A DNA stretch of 64,000 bases, from assembly GCA_014529385.2 (NCBI GenBank), contig CM043965.1, positions 17,809,912 to 17,873,911 on the forward strand, in the 5' to 3' direction. Of the stretch, positions 1 through 9,465 are shown piece by piece (within the stretch, counting starts at the first letter, position 1; every line of letters begins with the position of its first letter). This DNA comes from Adiantum capillus-veneris. Lineage: Eukaryota; Streptophyta; Polypodiopsida; Polypodiales; Pteridaceae. The position numbers and the translations under genes are program-made. The notes under the pieces are model-generated. The model made no database searches. It was not told where the DNA came from and saw only the letters and a list, made by a program, of their open reading frames with translations.

Positions 1-1
1 C

Positions 2-574
2 ATGAGACAGTTGAAAATGGTCCAGGATTGGGGCTACGATCACATATACCTGAGAAATATGGAAACCACTACACGTGTGAACCTGAAAGACCATAGCTAC
101 AAAGATGTGAACCGAACAACGGTGGAGGAGTTTGATTCAGCTACTTTGGCGGGATCCGAATTTCCAGCTTGGTTAGGTAAACCCAAGGAGTTATGGATGT
201 GTGGAGCTTCGAAATGTGGAAGTCTGAAACGAGAAGAATGTGTTTTAGAAAGGGCTATCGAAGACGAAACTTATATAGGAGAACCCTTTCCAGAGGACAC
301 GCTTGAACCATTAGAATGGACACACATTCTAGCAACCCTAGATGTTTGTGCAATTCCGGATGGTCCCACAACAAAATTTTGCGACAAGGACGGGTACGAC
401 GTGGTTCCGTACTTCATGTTGAGAACTGTACTCGAAAAAGAAACTGAAAAGAACGATACACTGGAAAAGGAAGATGAAGAAGAGGTGTTTCACGACATGA
501 TCATCATCCAGAGTGGGGAAATGAAGCAGACAACGAGTCAACGGACAATTCAAGCGGAAACGAAGAAACTATAA
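2..574 (+). pseudogene. pol segment between protease and RT, element A (partial)
   Basis: This 190-residue open segment starts at the window edge and has no domain I can name. It matches the piece at 42,730-43,170 closely: both share WMCGAS, an LEPLEWT block and a Y-D-x-VPY-x-MLR motif. In that relative it follows directly on the protease end motif ILGRPF, so this is the stretch after the first retropepsin, with the protease itself just outside the window. The tail becomes Glu/Lys rich. From about 575 to 988 the frames are broken but Lys/Glu/Arg-rich coding remains visible, probably a coiled-coil linker leading to RT. Confidence 0.7.
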
Positions 575-988
575 CGGATGTCCGATTTTATGATTTTCGA
601 ACCAAACTAAACAACGCCAGAAACACTATAGAGCAAAGAGAAAAACAAAGGGGGTTAGAACCAATCCGATGCCTAGAATAAGAGGAAAAAATCAATTCCT
701 AATGCTAGTAAAGGCGGAAGATTGTGTTAAGGACAAGATTTCTGGAAGAATGAGAGGCAATGATCAAAAGAGCTTACGAAAAGACAAAAGAGGCTCAAGA
801 AATCAAGTTCAAAGGAATGGAACGAAAACTGAAACAGAAAAATCAAAAAGAACAAGCGCAACAGAGAACACACGGAGTCCAAGTTAGAACGTAGAAACAA
901 GTACAGAGAGCTCAAGAAAACTCTGAAAGAAGTTTGGACGACAAAATTTGAGAGTGGAGAGGACGAAAACGCCAAAATCAAGGAAAAC

Positions 989-2560
989 ATGGATGTTCCC
1001 TCTCACTATAGGAAATTCACAATAGAGGATAGGAAGGTGGTATTAACCCAACCTATTCGAGAGAGAAGGGAGAACGAATCTTATGACGGACCGGAGGATG
1101 CAAAAAAAGTTGATTTAGCAGCTCCAGGTGAGACACCTAGACCGGTGTACATAGCCACAGATTTGTCTCCAGGCGAGGAAGAGAGACTTTTGAGTCTTCT
1201 CAGAGAGTATAGGGATGTGTTTGCATGGTCTTATAAGGACTTAAAGGGAGTTGACCCATCGATATGCCAACACACAATCCCACTGAAACAAGACGCAAAG
1301 CCTAGCAGACAGAGACCATACACATATAATGATACATTTGCTAAGCGAATCAAAGAAGAGATAGATAAGCTAATGGAAGCTGAATTCATATACGAGATTG
1401 AACACACCGATTGGGTATCTCCGATTGTGGTAGTACCCAAGAAGAACGGAAAACTCCGAGTGTGTGTCAACTTAAAGAAAGTGAATGCTGCAACAATCAG
1501 GGACAATTATCCCTTGCCGATAACTGATCATGTTCTAGAGCGTGTATCAGGGAAAACAGCATACTCTTTCTTGATGGTTTTTCAGGATATAACCAGCTAG
1601 CCATAGCACTGGAAGATCAACATAAAACAGCTTTTGCAACGGAGTGGGGAATTTATGCTTATCGGGTTATGCCTTTTGGTCTAACCAATGCTCCCGCAAC
1701 CTTCCAGAGGCTGATGACGCATGCTTTCAAAGAATACTTAAGGTTGTTTCTAGAAATATACATGGATGACTTATGTGTACATTCTCTTCTGAGAGATGAG
1801 CATCTAGAACACCTAAGAAAAGTATTTGAGAAATGTAGGACATATCGCATTTGTCTCAATCCTGAGAAATGTGTGTTTATGGTCCGACAGGGCAGAATTC
1901 TGGGACATATTGTCTCACAAAACGGAATATCCACGGATTTAGAGAAGATAAAAGTTATAGTGGATATGCCTAGACCAACCAATGCGAAACAAGTACAGAG
2001 CTTTATGGGACATTGCGGATATTATAGACGATTCATTTACATGTACGCTATAATAGGCCAACCACTTTACAGGCTAATAGTGAACTTTGAATGGACAGAG
2101 GAGTGTGAGGAATCGTTCAAGAAATTGAAAGAGGCACTCATTACTGCTCCAGTCTTGAAATCACCAGATTGGGAGAAGATATTCCATGTGCATATAGATG
2201 CTTCGGCATATGCAATAGGATGCATTCTGGCTCAGCCAGAAGAAGGAAACATGGATTTTCCTATCTGTTACGCCAGTCGACAGCTCAACAATGCAGAGAA
2301 GAATTACACCACAACAGAGCGAGAAGGATTAGGAATGATATATGCTGTGAAGAAATTTCGGCATTATCTTCTAGCCAACAAGTTTGTGTTTTTTACGGAT
2401 CACCAAGCCTTGCTCTACCTAGTGAATAAACCATGCAATACCGGGAGAATAGTGAGATGGTTCATTATCTTACTGGAATTCGACTTCACGGTAGTAGTAA
2501 AGAAAGGAAAAACACATCTTAGAGCTGATCATCTTTCGCGATTGACGAATGGAGAAGACC
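989..2560 (+). pseudogene. reverse transcriptase and RNase H, element A
   Basis: Copies genomic RNA into DNA and degrades the RNA strand. The N-terminal part (989-1,600) holds the gypsy RT entry motifs WVSPIVVVPKKNGKLRVCV and DNYPLPI. A one-base shift near 1,570 moves the frame, and RT resumes with [16 protein letters not shown] and the catalytic YMDD at 1,759-1,770. The RNase H domain (about 2,180-2,540) keeps its acidic residues: Asp in HIDASAYAIG, Glu in TTEREGLGM, Asp in FFTDHQALL and Asp in LRADHLSRL. Unlike the Tat-like elements further on, this first RNase H looks catalytically complete and no second RNase H follows. Apart from the frameshift the domain is well preserved. Confidence 0.9.
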
Positions 2561-2589
2561 CTATAGGAGTAGATGACGACATGCCAGAC

Positions 2590-4123
2590 GCGTACTTGTT
2601 CAACATAGAAATGATACCGAAGTGGTCTCAAAATGTCGTTAACCTATTAACCTATGGAGGAGAGTTCGATAGAAGAGAATACAACCAGAAACATATTGCT
2701 ATTCAGCAATCCAAGAATCTTCAATTGGTTGCAGGAAGGTTGTATCAATTGGGAAATGATCATGTTTTTCGACTATGCATCAATCCTGAGGAATATATTA
2801 TATATCTGCGCGATAAGCACATGTTTAGGAATGTGCAATTTCATTGTTCAAAGAAGAACACATATAGGAATTTGTTACAATTGGGAGTCTATTGGCCAGG
2901 AAATAGAAGCGTACATGAATATGTCACTGTATGTATTGTATGTTCATCAAAACCGCCAGCAGAGTATTCGACATTATATCAGATAATGATCGCTCAGAAT
3001 GGAGTCAGTATATTGTTGAATATCTCACAAATAGAACTTTCCCAGAAGGAACGTCAAAAGCTCGTCAGAAATCTGTAGAGACAGAAGCTAGAGATTACGC
3101 TTTAATAGGAGATCAACTCTATAAGAGAGGTAAAGACAACCAGCTTAGGATTTGCGCATCAGAGTCTGAGTATGTGATAATACTGGAGCAAGCTCATGGA
3201 GGAGTAGGTGGAGGCCATTTCTCAGGTGATAAGACAACAAAACTTGTCTTAGCCGCAGGAATATGGTGGCCAACATTACATATGGACGCTGAGGAATACG
3301 TTAAACGGTGTGATGACTGTCAGCGGACCAAAGTACCACTTAAAAGAGATGATATGCCGCTTAGACCAATGATGGGGGCAAGAGCTTTTGCAAAATGGGG
3401 GATTGATTATGTCGGACCCATTTCACCTCCTGCATATAAGACTCATGCACAATACATCGTTGTGGCTACAGACTATCTAACAAAGTGGGTCGAAGCAAAG
3501 GCAACTCAAAAAGCAGATGCCAGGACCACGGCACAATTTCTATATGAATACGTCTTTGTACGATATGGATTGCCAATAGAAATTGTGAGTGATCGAGGCA
3601 CACATTTTTAAATGAAGTGATAAAGATCCTTCTAGATGAATTCATGGTAATCCATAGGAAATCAGCCCCGTATCATCCACAAGCAAACGGACAAGCTGAA
3701 GCAACAAACAAAACCATATGCACGGTCCTCACGAAGATTGTATCTGAGTCGAGAACTGACTGGGACCAGAAGTTGCATTCAACATTATGGGCATATAGGG
3801 TAGCATATAAAACATCAATAGGAACGACCCCATATAACATGGTTTTTGGGCTAAATGCTATCTTACCAATAGAATTCTTGATTTCAACCTTAAGGGTGGC
3901 TAAGGATCTAGAGTGGACAGGGCACGAGCTTTCTGATAGAATAGATGACCTGGAAAAGCTAGACGAGCTTCGCCAAAGCAAAGCAGTAGCTTCTATCTAC
4001 GCTCAAAAAAGGCGACAAAAGGAATTTTTTGATAAGCATGTGCGGACTAAAGAGTTTAAGGTTGGGGACTATGTCCTAGTTTACACTCTGAAATAGCATG
4101 CTAAGAAGCTTAAAAAGCGAGGG
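2590..4123 (+). pseudogene. integrase with duplicated zinc-binding module, element A
   Basis: Inserts retroelement DNA into the chromosome. Two successive modules of about 113 residues precede the core: one at 2,617-2,960 (His at 2,818, CIVC near 2,930-2,943) and one at 2,996-3,340 (AHGGVGGGH, then CDDCQ at 3,308-3,322). Both share the WSQ start, a G-x-LY-x-x-G-x-D block, a Y-W/WWP core and the closing C-x-x-C. The catalytic core has GIDYVGP, VSDRGTHF and the later Glu in QANGQAEATNK. A one-base loss near 3,607 breaks the core, and TAG at 4,094-4,096 interrupts the C-terminal part, which continues in frame. The second zinc module looks the more canonical; the first lacks the usual Gly-rich H-x-x-x-GH spacing. 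Confidence 0.82.
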
Positions 4124-4951
4124 ATGGGACCTCTGGTGATTAAAGATCTATCACCAAGTGGAGCCGTCAAGCTTGCTACATTAGACGGAGAAGAAATGCC
4201 CAATTGGATTAGTGGATGTAGAGTGAAAAAGTATCTTTTGCCGCTAACCCAAGACATGCTTCTCAAAATACATCAAGAAAAGCTGTGTGTCCAGAAAAAG
4301 AAAATGATTTTGGAGGAAACGCAAGCCGAGGCGAAGGAAAGAATGGAGAAAAGAAAACTACTGCGTCAGAAACAGCGCAATGAAGGAGCAATACAAATAA
4401 ACGCAGTCAGTATAACAGAAATGGATAATGACAAAGAAGAACCCATCATTGAATGCAAAGTAGGAACCAACCAAATCAAAGCCAGAGCACTATTGGATTC
4501 AGGAGCTCAAGCTAACCTACTTTCACTCAGCTTGTATAGACAATTGACAAATGACACTAAACTACAAACTGCCAAGCAAGAGTTAAAGAGTTACTCTGAG
4601 AATTCAATCAAAACTGTCGGATGCACAGTTTTACATATCCAGATTAACCATTATGTGTATCCTCATATGTTTTACGTGGTTGAAGACCAAGCTACACAAC
4701 ATCCATTATTGCTAGGACAACCATGGCAGAAGCAATACAATGCAATGATTGACTGGAGTTCTGAATCAGTGCTTATAAAATACGAAGGTGAAAGTCAATC
4801 AGTTAAGTTCACCAAAGGAGCAGAGCCAACTCCAAAGGAAGAATCCACGAACAAGGGCAAACAACAACCAGAGAAAAGAAGAAGCAATGGCAACCAAAAG
4901 TTTCTACACAACTGGATTGCTCTTCGACGAGGAACTCTCAACATTGGATAA
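4124..4951 (+). CDS. integrase C-terminus fused to a second retropepsin-like domain
   Basis: A single uninterrupted 275-residue frame. Residues 1-60 are an integrase tail. Residues 60-95 are Lys/Glu/Gln rich and probably helical. From about residue 105 there is a complete retropepsin-like pattern: LLDSGAQANLLS, with the catalytic Asp codon at 4,496-4,498, a flap-like stretch, and the closing LLLGQPW near 4,707-4,728. In gypsy elements the protease normally lies between gag and RT. Here it is behind integrase in the same frame, while the relative at 42.5 kb shows the usual upstream protease as well. The Asp-Ser-Gly triad is intact, so it could be catalytic; a binding or structural role is equally open. 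The start given is the first Met after the TAG, not a true initiation site. Confidence 0.75.
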   Translation: MGPLVIKDLSPSGAVKLATLDGEEMPNWISGCRVKKYLLPLTQDMLLKIHQEKLCVQKKKMILEETQAEAKERMEKRKLLRQKQRNEGAIQINAVSITEMDNDKEEPIIECKVGTNQIKARALLDSGAQANLLSLSLYRQLTNDTKLQTAKQELKSYSENSIKTVGCTVLHIQINHYVYPHMFYVVEDQATQHPLLLGQPWQKQYNAMIDWSSESVLIKYEGESQSVKFTKGAEPTPKEESTNKGKQQPEKRRSNGNQKFLHNWIALRRGTLNIG

Positions 4952-5004
4952 GGAAGACAAGCAATAATATAACAGCTCAACCTTGGAAAAAAAAGGAATC
5001 AAAG

Positions 5005-5523
5005 TTGATATGGAGACCAAAAAAGGTGGTGCCAGAGAAAACAAAGGTGGAAAACAGAGTCTTCAATACCAGACAACAGAGTGATTCCAGACAATCAAGG
5101 ACAGCGAAACAGATCTGGATTCCAAAGAAATTCATGACGGCACAAAGCCATAGCAAGCAAATTTGGATCCCAAAGATTTGTAAACAGGAACTCCCTTCAG
5201 TACAATCAACGCAAACTCCTAGGTATTTCAAGGCGAGGAAATCAACACAAAAAACAAAGCAGGTTTGGGTCGCAAAGAGCTTGTGGCAAGCACAAGCAAA
5301 GCGGAAGCAGATTTGGATTGTGAAAAAGAACAACAAGGTAAAGAAGAATCCATCTACTGATTCTACTACCGAAGTGCCAAAACCAACCCGAAACCCGACC
5401 AACAATCTTTCAATCAAACAAAGAGCAACTTTATTGGAAAGGATGTTGTATCGTCGCTCTACAATTGCATTTGGAACTTATGACCAGAACAACTACAATG
5501 CTTCGCCCACAGACACTTCATAG
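5005..5523 (+). CDS. basic Lys/Trp repeat tail, element A
   Basis: A 172-residue, very basic open frame downstream of the second protease. It contains four spaced copies of a short motif around KQIWIPK (about 5,106, 5,155, 5,260 and 5,308; variants KQVWVAK and KQIWIVK), preceded by a shorter IWRPKK at about 5,010. The rest is Lys, Gln, Thr and Ser rich. No catalytic domain is visible. A related phrase (KQWKPKQKVYQPK) ends element E at 43,890-43,930, so this tail belongs to the family rather than being chance. A nucleic-acid-binding role fits the composition but is inference. Confidence 0.55.
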   Translation: MIWRPKKVVPEKTKVENRVFNTRQQSDSRQSRTAKQIWIPKKFMTAQSHSKQIWIPKICKQELPSVQSTQTPRYFKARKSTQKTKQVWVAKSLWQAQAKRKQIWIVKKNNKVKKNPSTDSTTEVPKPTRNPTNNLSIKQRATLLERMLYRRSTIAFGTYDQNNYNASPTDTS

Positions 5524-5544
5524 TCGTCCGGGAGGACTCAGACT

Positions 5545-5558
5545 AGGAGGGGGGGAGG
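5545..5558 (+). other. polypurine tract candidate
   Basis: A 14-base purine run with seven consecutive G residues sits 22 bases after the tail ORF ends. That is where plus-strand DNA synthesis is primed in LTR elements. The sequence that follows starts TATACAGG rather than TG, so it may be an internal tract rather than the end of the element. Confidence 0.55.
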
Positions 5559-7140
5559 TATACAGGTATACAGGAGCTACAGAGCAGCTACAAGCGAAAA
5601 AAAAAAAAAAAACCAAAACAAAAATTATATTACAAGGGCAGTGTCTTACATGATTTTGCAATTTTTATGTTTGATTGCGGATATTGATAATATTTATGCC
5701 CTTATATACCTTGTTTTGCAACAAGAAGAGATCAAATGATGAATTTGGGTCTCTAGAGTGTAAATATCACTAAATAAGAGTGTGTTTGGAGCTAAAAAGT
5801 GTGAAAAAAGTGGTAATCCAAGTCAAAAATCACAAATAAGTGTATATTCATATACATAGGGTTACCAGCTATTTACTGTGTATGTTTGGAATTTTTTGGC
5901 TTCAATTTGCTATTTTCCTTTATTTTTTATGATTTTCTTAATAAAAGTAAAAGAAAAATAAAAAAAGCAGGTGAAATGAGATCGGAAAAAAGAAAAGAAT
6001 AGACGGTGATGGTCCTAATGACAAGGGAAACCCATGGTAAAAATTGAGTACAATTCGGGAAAAGTTGCGGAAAGCCCGAAATGATAGAATTTTGGCAAAG
6101 TGGACAGATTTCTCAGAAACAGGTCAAACGGAGTCCAAATTGAGAAATTTCAAATCCTAAAGTGCATTTCACAACGAGATAGGAGCACATGTCAAATTTG
6201 GTAACAAGTGATCCGGGAAGCCCTAAGTTAAGTATTTTTCACATCACTTTCAAGCTCATTTCCACTATTACCTTCTTGGAGAGAGCAAAGAGCACACAGA
6301 AGCATCCGACCTTCTACCGCCTTCTACGACTGCTACGAGAGCTCAGAGGACACCAGACATGAGAGGTAGACTCGTTGCCATAAGCTTTTGATGCTTATCG
6401 TTAACTTTTGTCGCGAAAACTGACCAAAACCAAGAAACAAGAGCAGACGGGGAATGAGGAAGAACGCTAGGTAGGGGCACAACCACCTAACCAAACCTTG
6501 CAAGAACTTAGAGGTGGGTTACCCTAGCATAGAAGATGGGTTTCTAACACTCAAAGCTCGACAAAGAACGACTTGAAAAACCCTAGGTCAACAGAGCCTG
6601 CAAGAGGCAAACAGGAAAAAGTTGTCGAAACGACACAAAACTTCTCAGGAAGCTTAACAACATCAAGGGAAATGCAACCATGGAGTATCTCCGGGTTTGG
6701 ATCACCAAAAGTAGGTCGGAACAACCGATTCGGCTGCGGACACACAAAGCGTCATTTTGGCATAACGGCTAAAATTGACGACCAAATGACATGAAACTTC
6801 ACAAGCAGCTTCAAATATACATGGATGACTTATGTTTGCAAGCAAAACCCAAAAGAAAGCTGATTCACTTACCGATGGTGAAAAAGACGCTTTCGGGCAA
6901 CCAAATGGAGAAAGATGGAGAACGGGGAGCCAAAGTCAAGTCCAACCAAATAGATGGCTTCACAACATATCCAATGAGCTGGAAATGCAACTCTCGAGAA
7001 GAAAAGTTGAAGAAATTCAACCACACGGAAAAGAGACGACTTCGGAGACTGAAATGCCTATAAGGGGGCTTTTTAGCTAAACTGATGACTTTTTTAATTG
7101 AAAACTAGTTAGCAGGGCTTAGGGCACTAGCACAAAGCAT
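5559..7140. other. non-coding stretch, LTR or untranslated region
   Basis: No supported coding region. There is a TATA-like CTTATATACC near 5,700, AT-rich sequence with an AATAAA-like signal near 5,940, and a more GC-balanced patch at 6,240-6,560. A 23-bp patch at 6,813-6,835 is identical to the sequence around the RT YMDD codons of element A. Boundaries of any LTR here could not be fixed because no second copy is in the window. Confidence 0.4.
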
Positions 7141-8200
7141 TCTTTGCACAAAAAGACCAACATTTCAAGAAAAGACATCATACGCGTATGATGTCTCACA
7201 GCATGAATTTCACATCCATTTCAACATTTGAGTGCATAGCCTCATTCCACATGTTAATCACATCCTATGAACCAAGTATCATGAGAATTGGAGTTAGAAA
7301 ACCCAAGGAAAACCAAAAAGACGCAAAGTAGGCCATAAAATTGATTTTTGGTCCTAATTTTGTCAAAATAACTCCAAACTCATTGAAACTTTGTAGGATT
7401 GTTGATTAACACATCTACAAGCTATCTGTAACCAAAAAGCACCATTTTGACACAAAAGACATCATATGCGTATGATGTCTATTTGCACTTACAGAGCCAA
7501 AACTGCTCATTTGTCATCATACATCCATTATATATATCTAATACATGCTACATATGAAATTTGGAACCATTTGGTCAAGAGGATCACCCCATTAGCCCAA
7601 TTGAGGGAAAATCTTTCACCTAAAGCCTATTTTTGGCCCAAATCCAACATACTCAAGTCCAAACCAAGATTTGAGTAGATATAGTCCTTCACTAGTACAT
7701 GGGGAGTCCACAGAACCAATCCCATGCAAAATTGACACAAAAGACATCATACGCGTATGATGTCTTCAGAGCCATTTTTAGCCCAAAATCTATCCAAACT
7801 TCATAAATCCACTGAATAAGCCTATCTAAAGCCAAATCCAAGCTTATAAAGAAATTTGGTCCAAAAATACACTAAAAGACATCATACGCGTATGATGTCT
7901 CACTATGTGAGTTTGACACCTCAGGGCTTCAACCACCAAACAGAAGTGATCTACATGCCATTTGAAGGTGAACCACCAAGTTTTATCCAATTTGGATCAT
8001 AAAATCCAATTCCCTTTCAAAATTTTGCCAAGAGCCTGAACTGGACTAAACTGGCCAAAACTTGACCAAATGGGATCCAAACTCAAATCCAAGCATATGA
8101 TACTCATGTATACACTATCAGCTACAAGCACAACCAATATGAAGTCATTTTGACACAAAAGACATCATACGCGTATGATGTCTCCAGCATGATTTTGAGC
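7140..8200. repeat. tandem array with 24-bp palindromic core (array 1)
   Basis: Five copies of a 24-bp palindrome lie at 7,173-7,196, 7,457-7,480, 7,742-7,765, 7,877-7,900 and 8,160-8,183. The half-site is AGACATCATACG followed by its exact reverse complement; copy 2 has one mismatch at the centre. Start-to-start distances are 284, 285, 135 and 283 bp. Most copies are preceded by TTGACACAAA or a close variant, and the sequence between them is diverged but related, so these are tandem units and not scattered motifs. The array contains no ORF and ends about 100 bp before accessory ORF A. Confidence 0.85.
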
Positions 8201-8295
8201 CCAGTTTGCATATTTTTTCACCTACCCTGCATCCTTAGGCCCTGAATAGCTCATGTTTCAATTTTCAAGTCATTTGAATAGTTAAAAGCTTCATT

Positions 8296-9380
8296 TTGGC
8301 TTTCAGTACTAAAAAGACGCTAACTTCTGAAATTGGAGTTACAGGATCCATGGATTCCGCCAAGTCATCAGCAACAAAGAGAAAAAGACCGACAATCAAA
8401 GATGCTCTTGCAGAAGCAGAACCCTTTGACATTCCAGCAGAACCCTCAAGCCAACCAAAACTTGGGTGGAGGAAGCAGTACTGGAACAAGAGGGAATAAA
8501 GATCTACCAGGGGACTTTCAGAGATCCTCAAGGGCAAGCGGTGGATATACCGATGATCCCACAAGAATTGGTGGATTATAGCAGGTCAGAGAACATCAGA
8601 AGGTACCTGGAAAGGGCATACTTGCACAGATTCTTCATCTCGAGACCATCAGGTGTAGATACAAGAAGAGTGTATGAGTTGGCAACCTCCATTCAGAAGG
8701 ATGGGAAAGCCACATTGACAGCAATAGATGGAGAGAAAGTAGAGGTACAGATCACTCCACAGCTCATTGCAGATGCATTGAAGCTGCACAACAAAGGGAG
8801 CTCTGTCAGGGAAAGAAGGGAGGCTATAGAGGTTTATGGGTCCAAGAAACAGAATGCAACCTATGGAGATATGGCAGACCAAAGAGCGGCAACCCTTTGC
8901 CGACTGTACAACCGGTTTCTCCATATTTGCAGTAAAAGTCCGCAAAAGTATACGACACCACCCCATGCCATTGCAACTACCATCACATGGGCATTGAAGA
9001 GCAATATGCCAAAAGAGGTGAATTACGCTCAACACATCCACGAGCAAGTAATTGCCATGCACAACGAGAAGCCAAAGTATATAGGAGGAGCTGAAGTTCT
9101 GACAAGAATAGCTTATGAAGCTATTGGAGCCAGAGATCAATGGCCAAAGGTTCCCTCCCAGAATGAGTGGCTTAGAGAAGCCGATGAGGAGGAAGAACAG
9201 CCTGAAGTATCCAAGAGGGCGTCCACAAGAGCACGCAGGAAACTAGAAATAGTTTCAGAACCTGAAGAGGATGTGGATGAGCCGCTTATGAAGAAAGCAA
9301 AGAAGAAGGTTGCTCCCAAGCAAACCAAAAGTCAGAAATTGCGACAAAGGAATGGAAAAAAGACTGGTGGAGCAGTTTAG
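8296..9380 (+). pseudogene. accessory ORF A, plant transposon-protein-like domain
   Basis: Two overlapping frames (8,296-8,499 and 8,466-9,380) appear to be one protein of about 360 residues broken by a frameshift near 8,465. The central part, about 50-230 residues into the second frame, has the spacing of the domain annotated as putative plant transposon protein in accessory ORFs of plant retroelements: an R-VYELATSI block, a short beta-like stretch ending VQITPQLIADALKL, then helices with HAIATTITWALK and VLTRIAYEAIGA. The C-terminal 70 residues are acidic, then strongly Lys/Arg rich and could act as a nuclear signal. There is no RT, protease or zinc knuckle. The family assignment is by pattern only; function is unknown. 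Confidence 0.5.
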
Positions 9381-9465
9381 AGCGGAAAAGAGCTCTAAAG
9401 GGGGACTTTGAAGAAAAGTGGGTGCCAAACTCCACTAAAGTCGGAACTAGCTCAGCTAGGGCCAC

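Larger units (their letters stand above)
1..5558 (+). mobile_element. Ty3/gypsy element A, pol region (5' end outside window)
   Basis: The segment carries a gypsy-order pol (RT, RNase H, integrase) with additions behind the integrase, ending in a polypurine tract. Gag and the first protease would lie upstream of the window; related element E at 42.5 kb shows that a protease precedes the homologous first segment. Reading frame breaks occur near 1,570, 2,990 and 3,607, with an in-frame TAG at 4,094-4,096, so this copy is dead. Whether the element ends at the polypurine tract at 5,545 or runs on to the LTR at 11,683-12,808 is unresolved. Confidence 0.85.

Noticed and set aside
6791-7063. A second RT gene because of YMDDLC
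   Set aside because: Only 23 bp match RT; the flanks share nothing with it, so no RT domain is present.
5559-7140. 5' LTR of the 8.3-12.8 kb module
   Set aside because: I compared this stretch with 11,683-12,808 and saw no convincing similarity beyond short words.
7140-8200. CRISPR-like array
   Set aside because: Repeats are 24 bp but spacers are about 260 bp and related to each other; this is a eukaryotic tandem repeat, not a CRISPR array.
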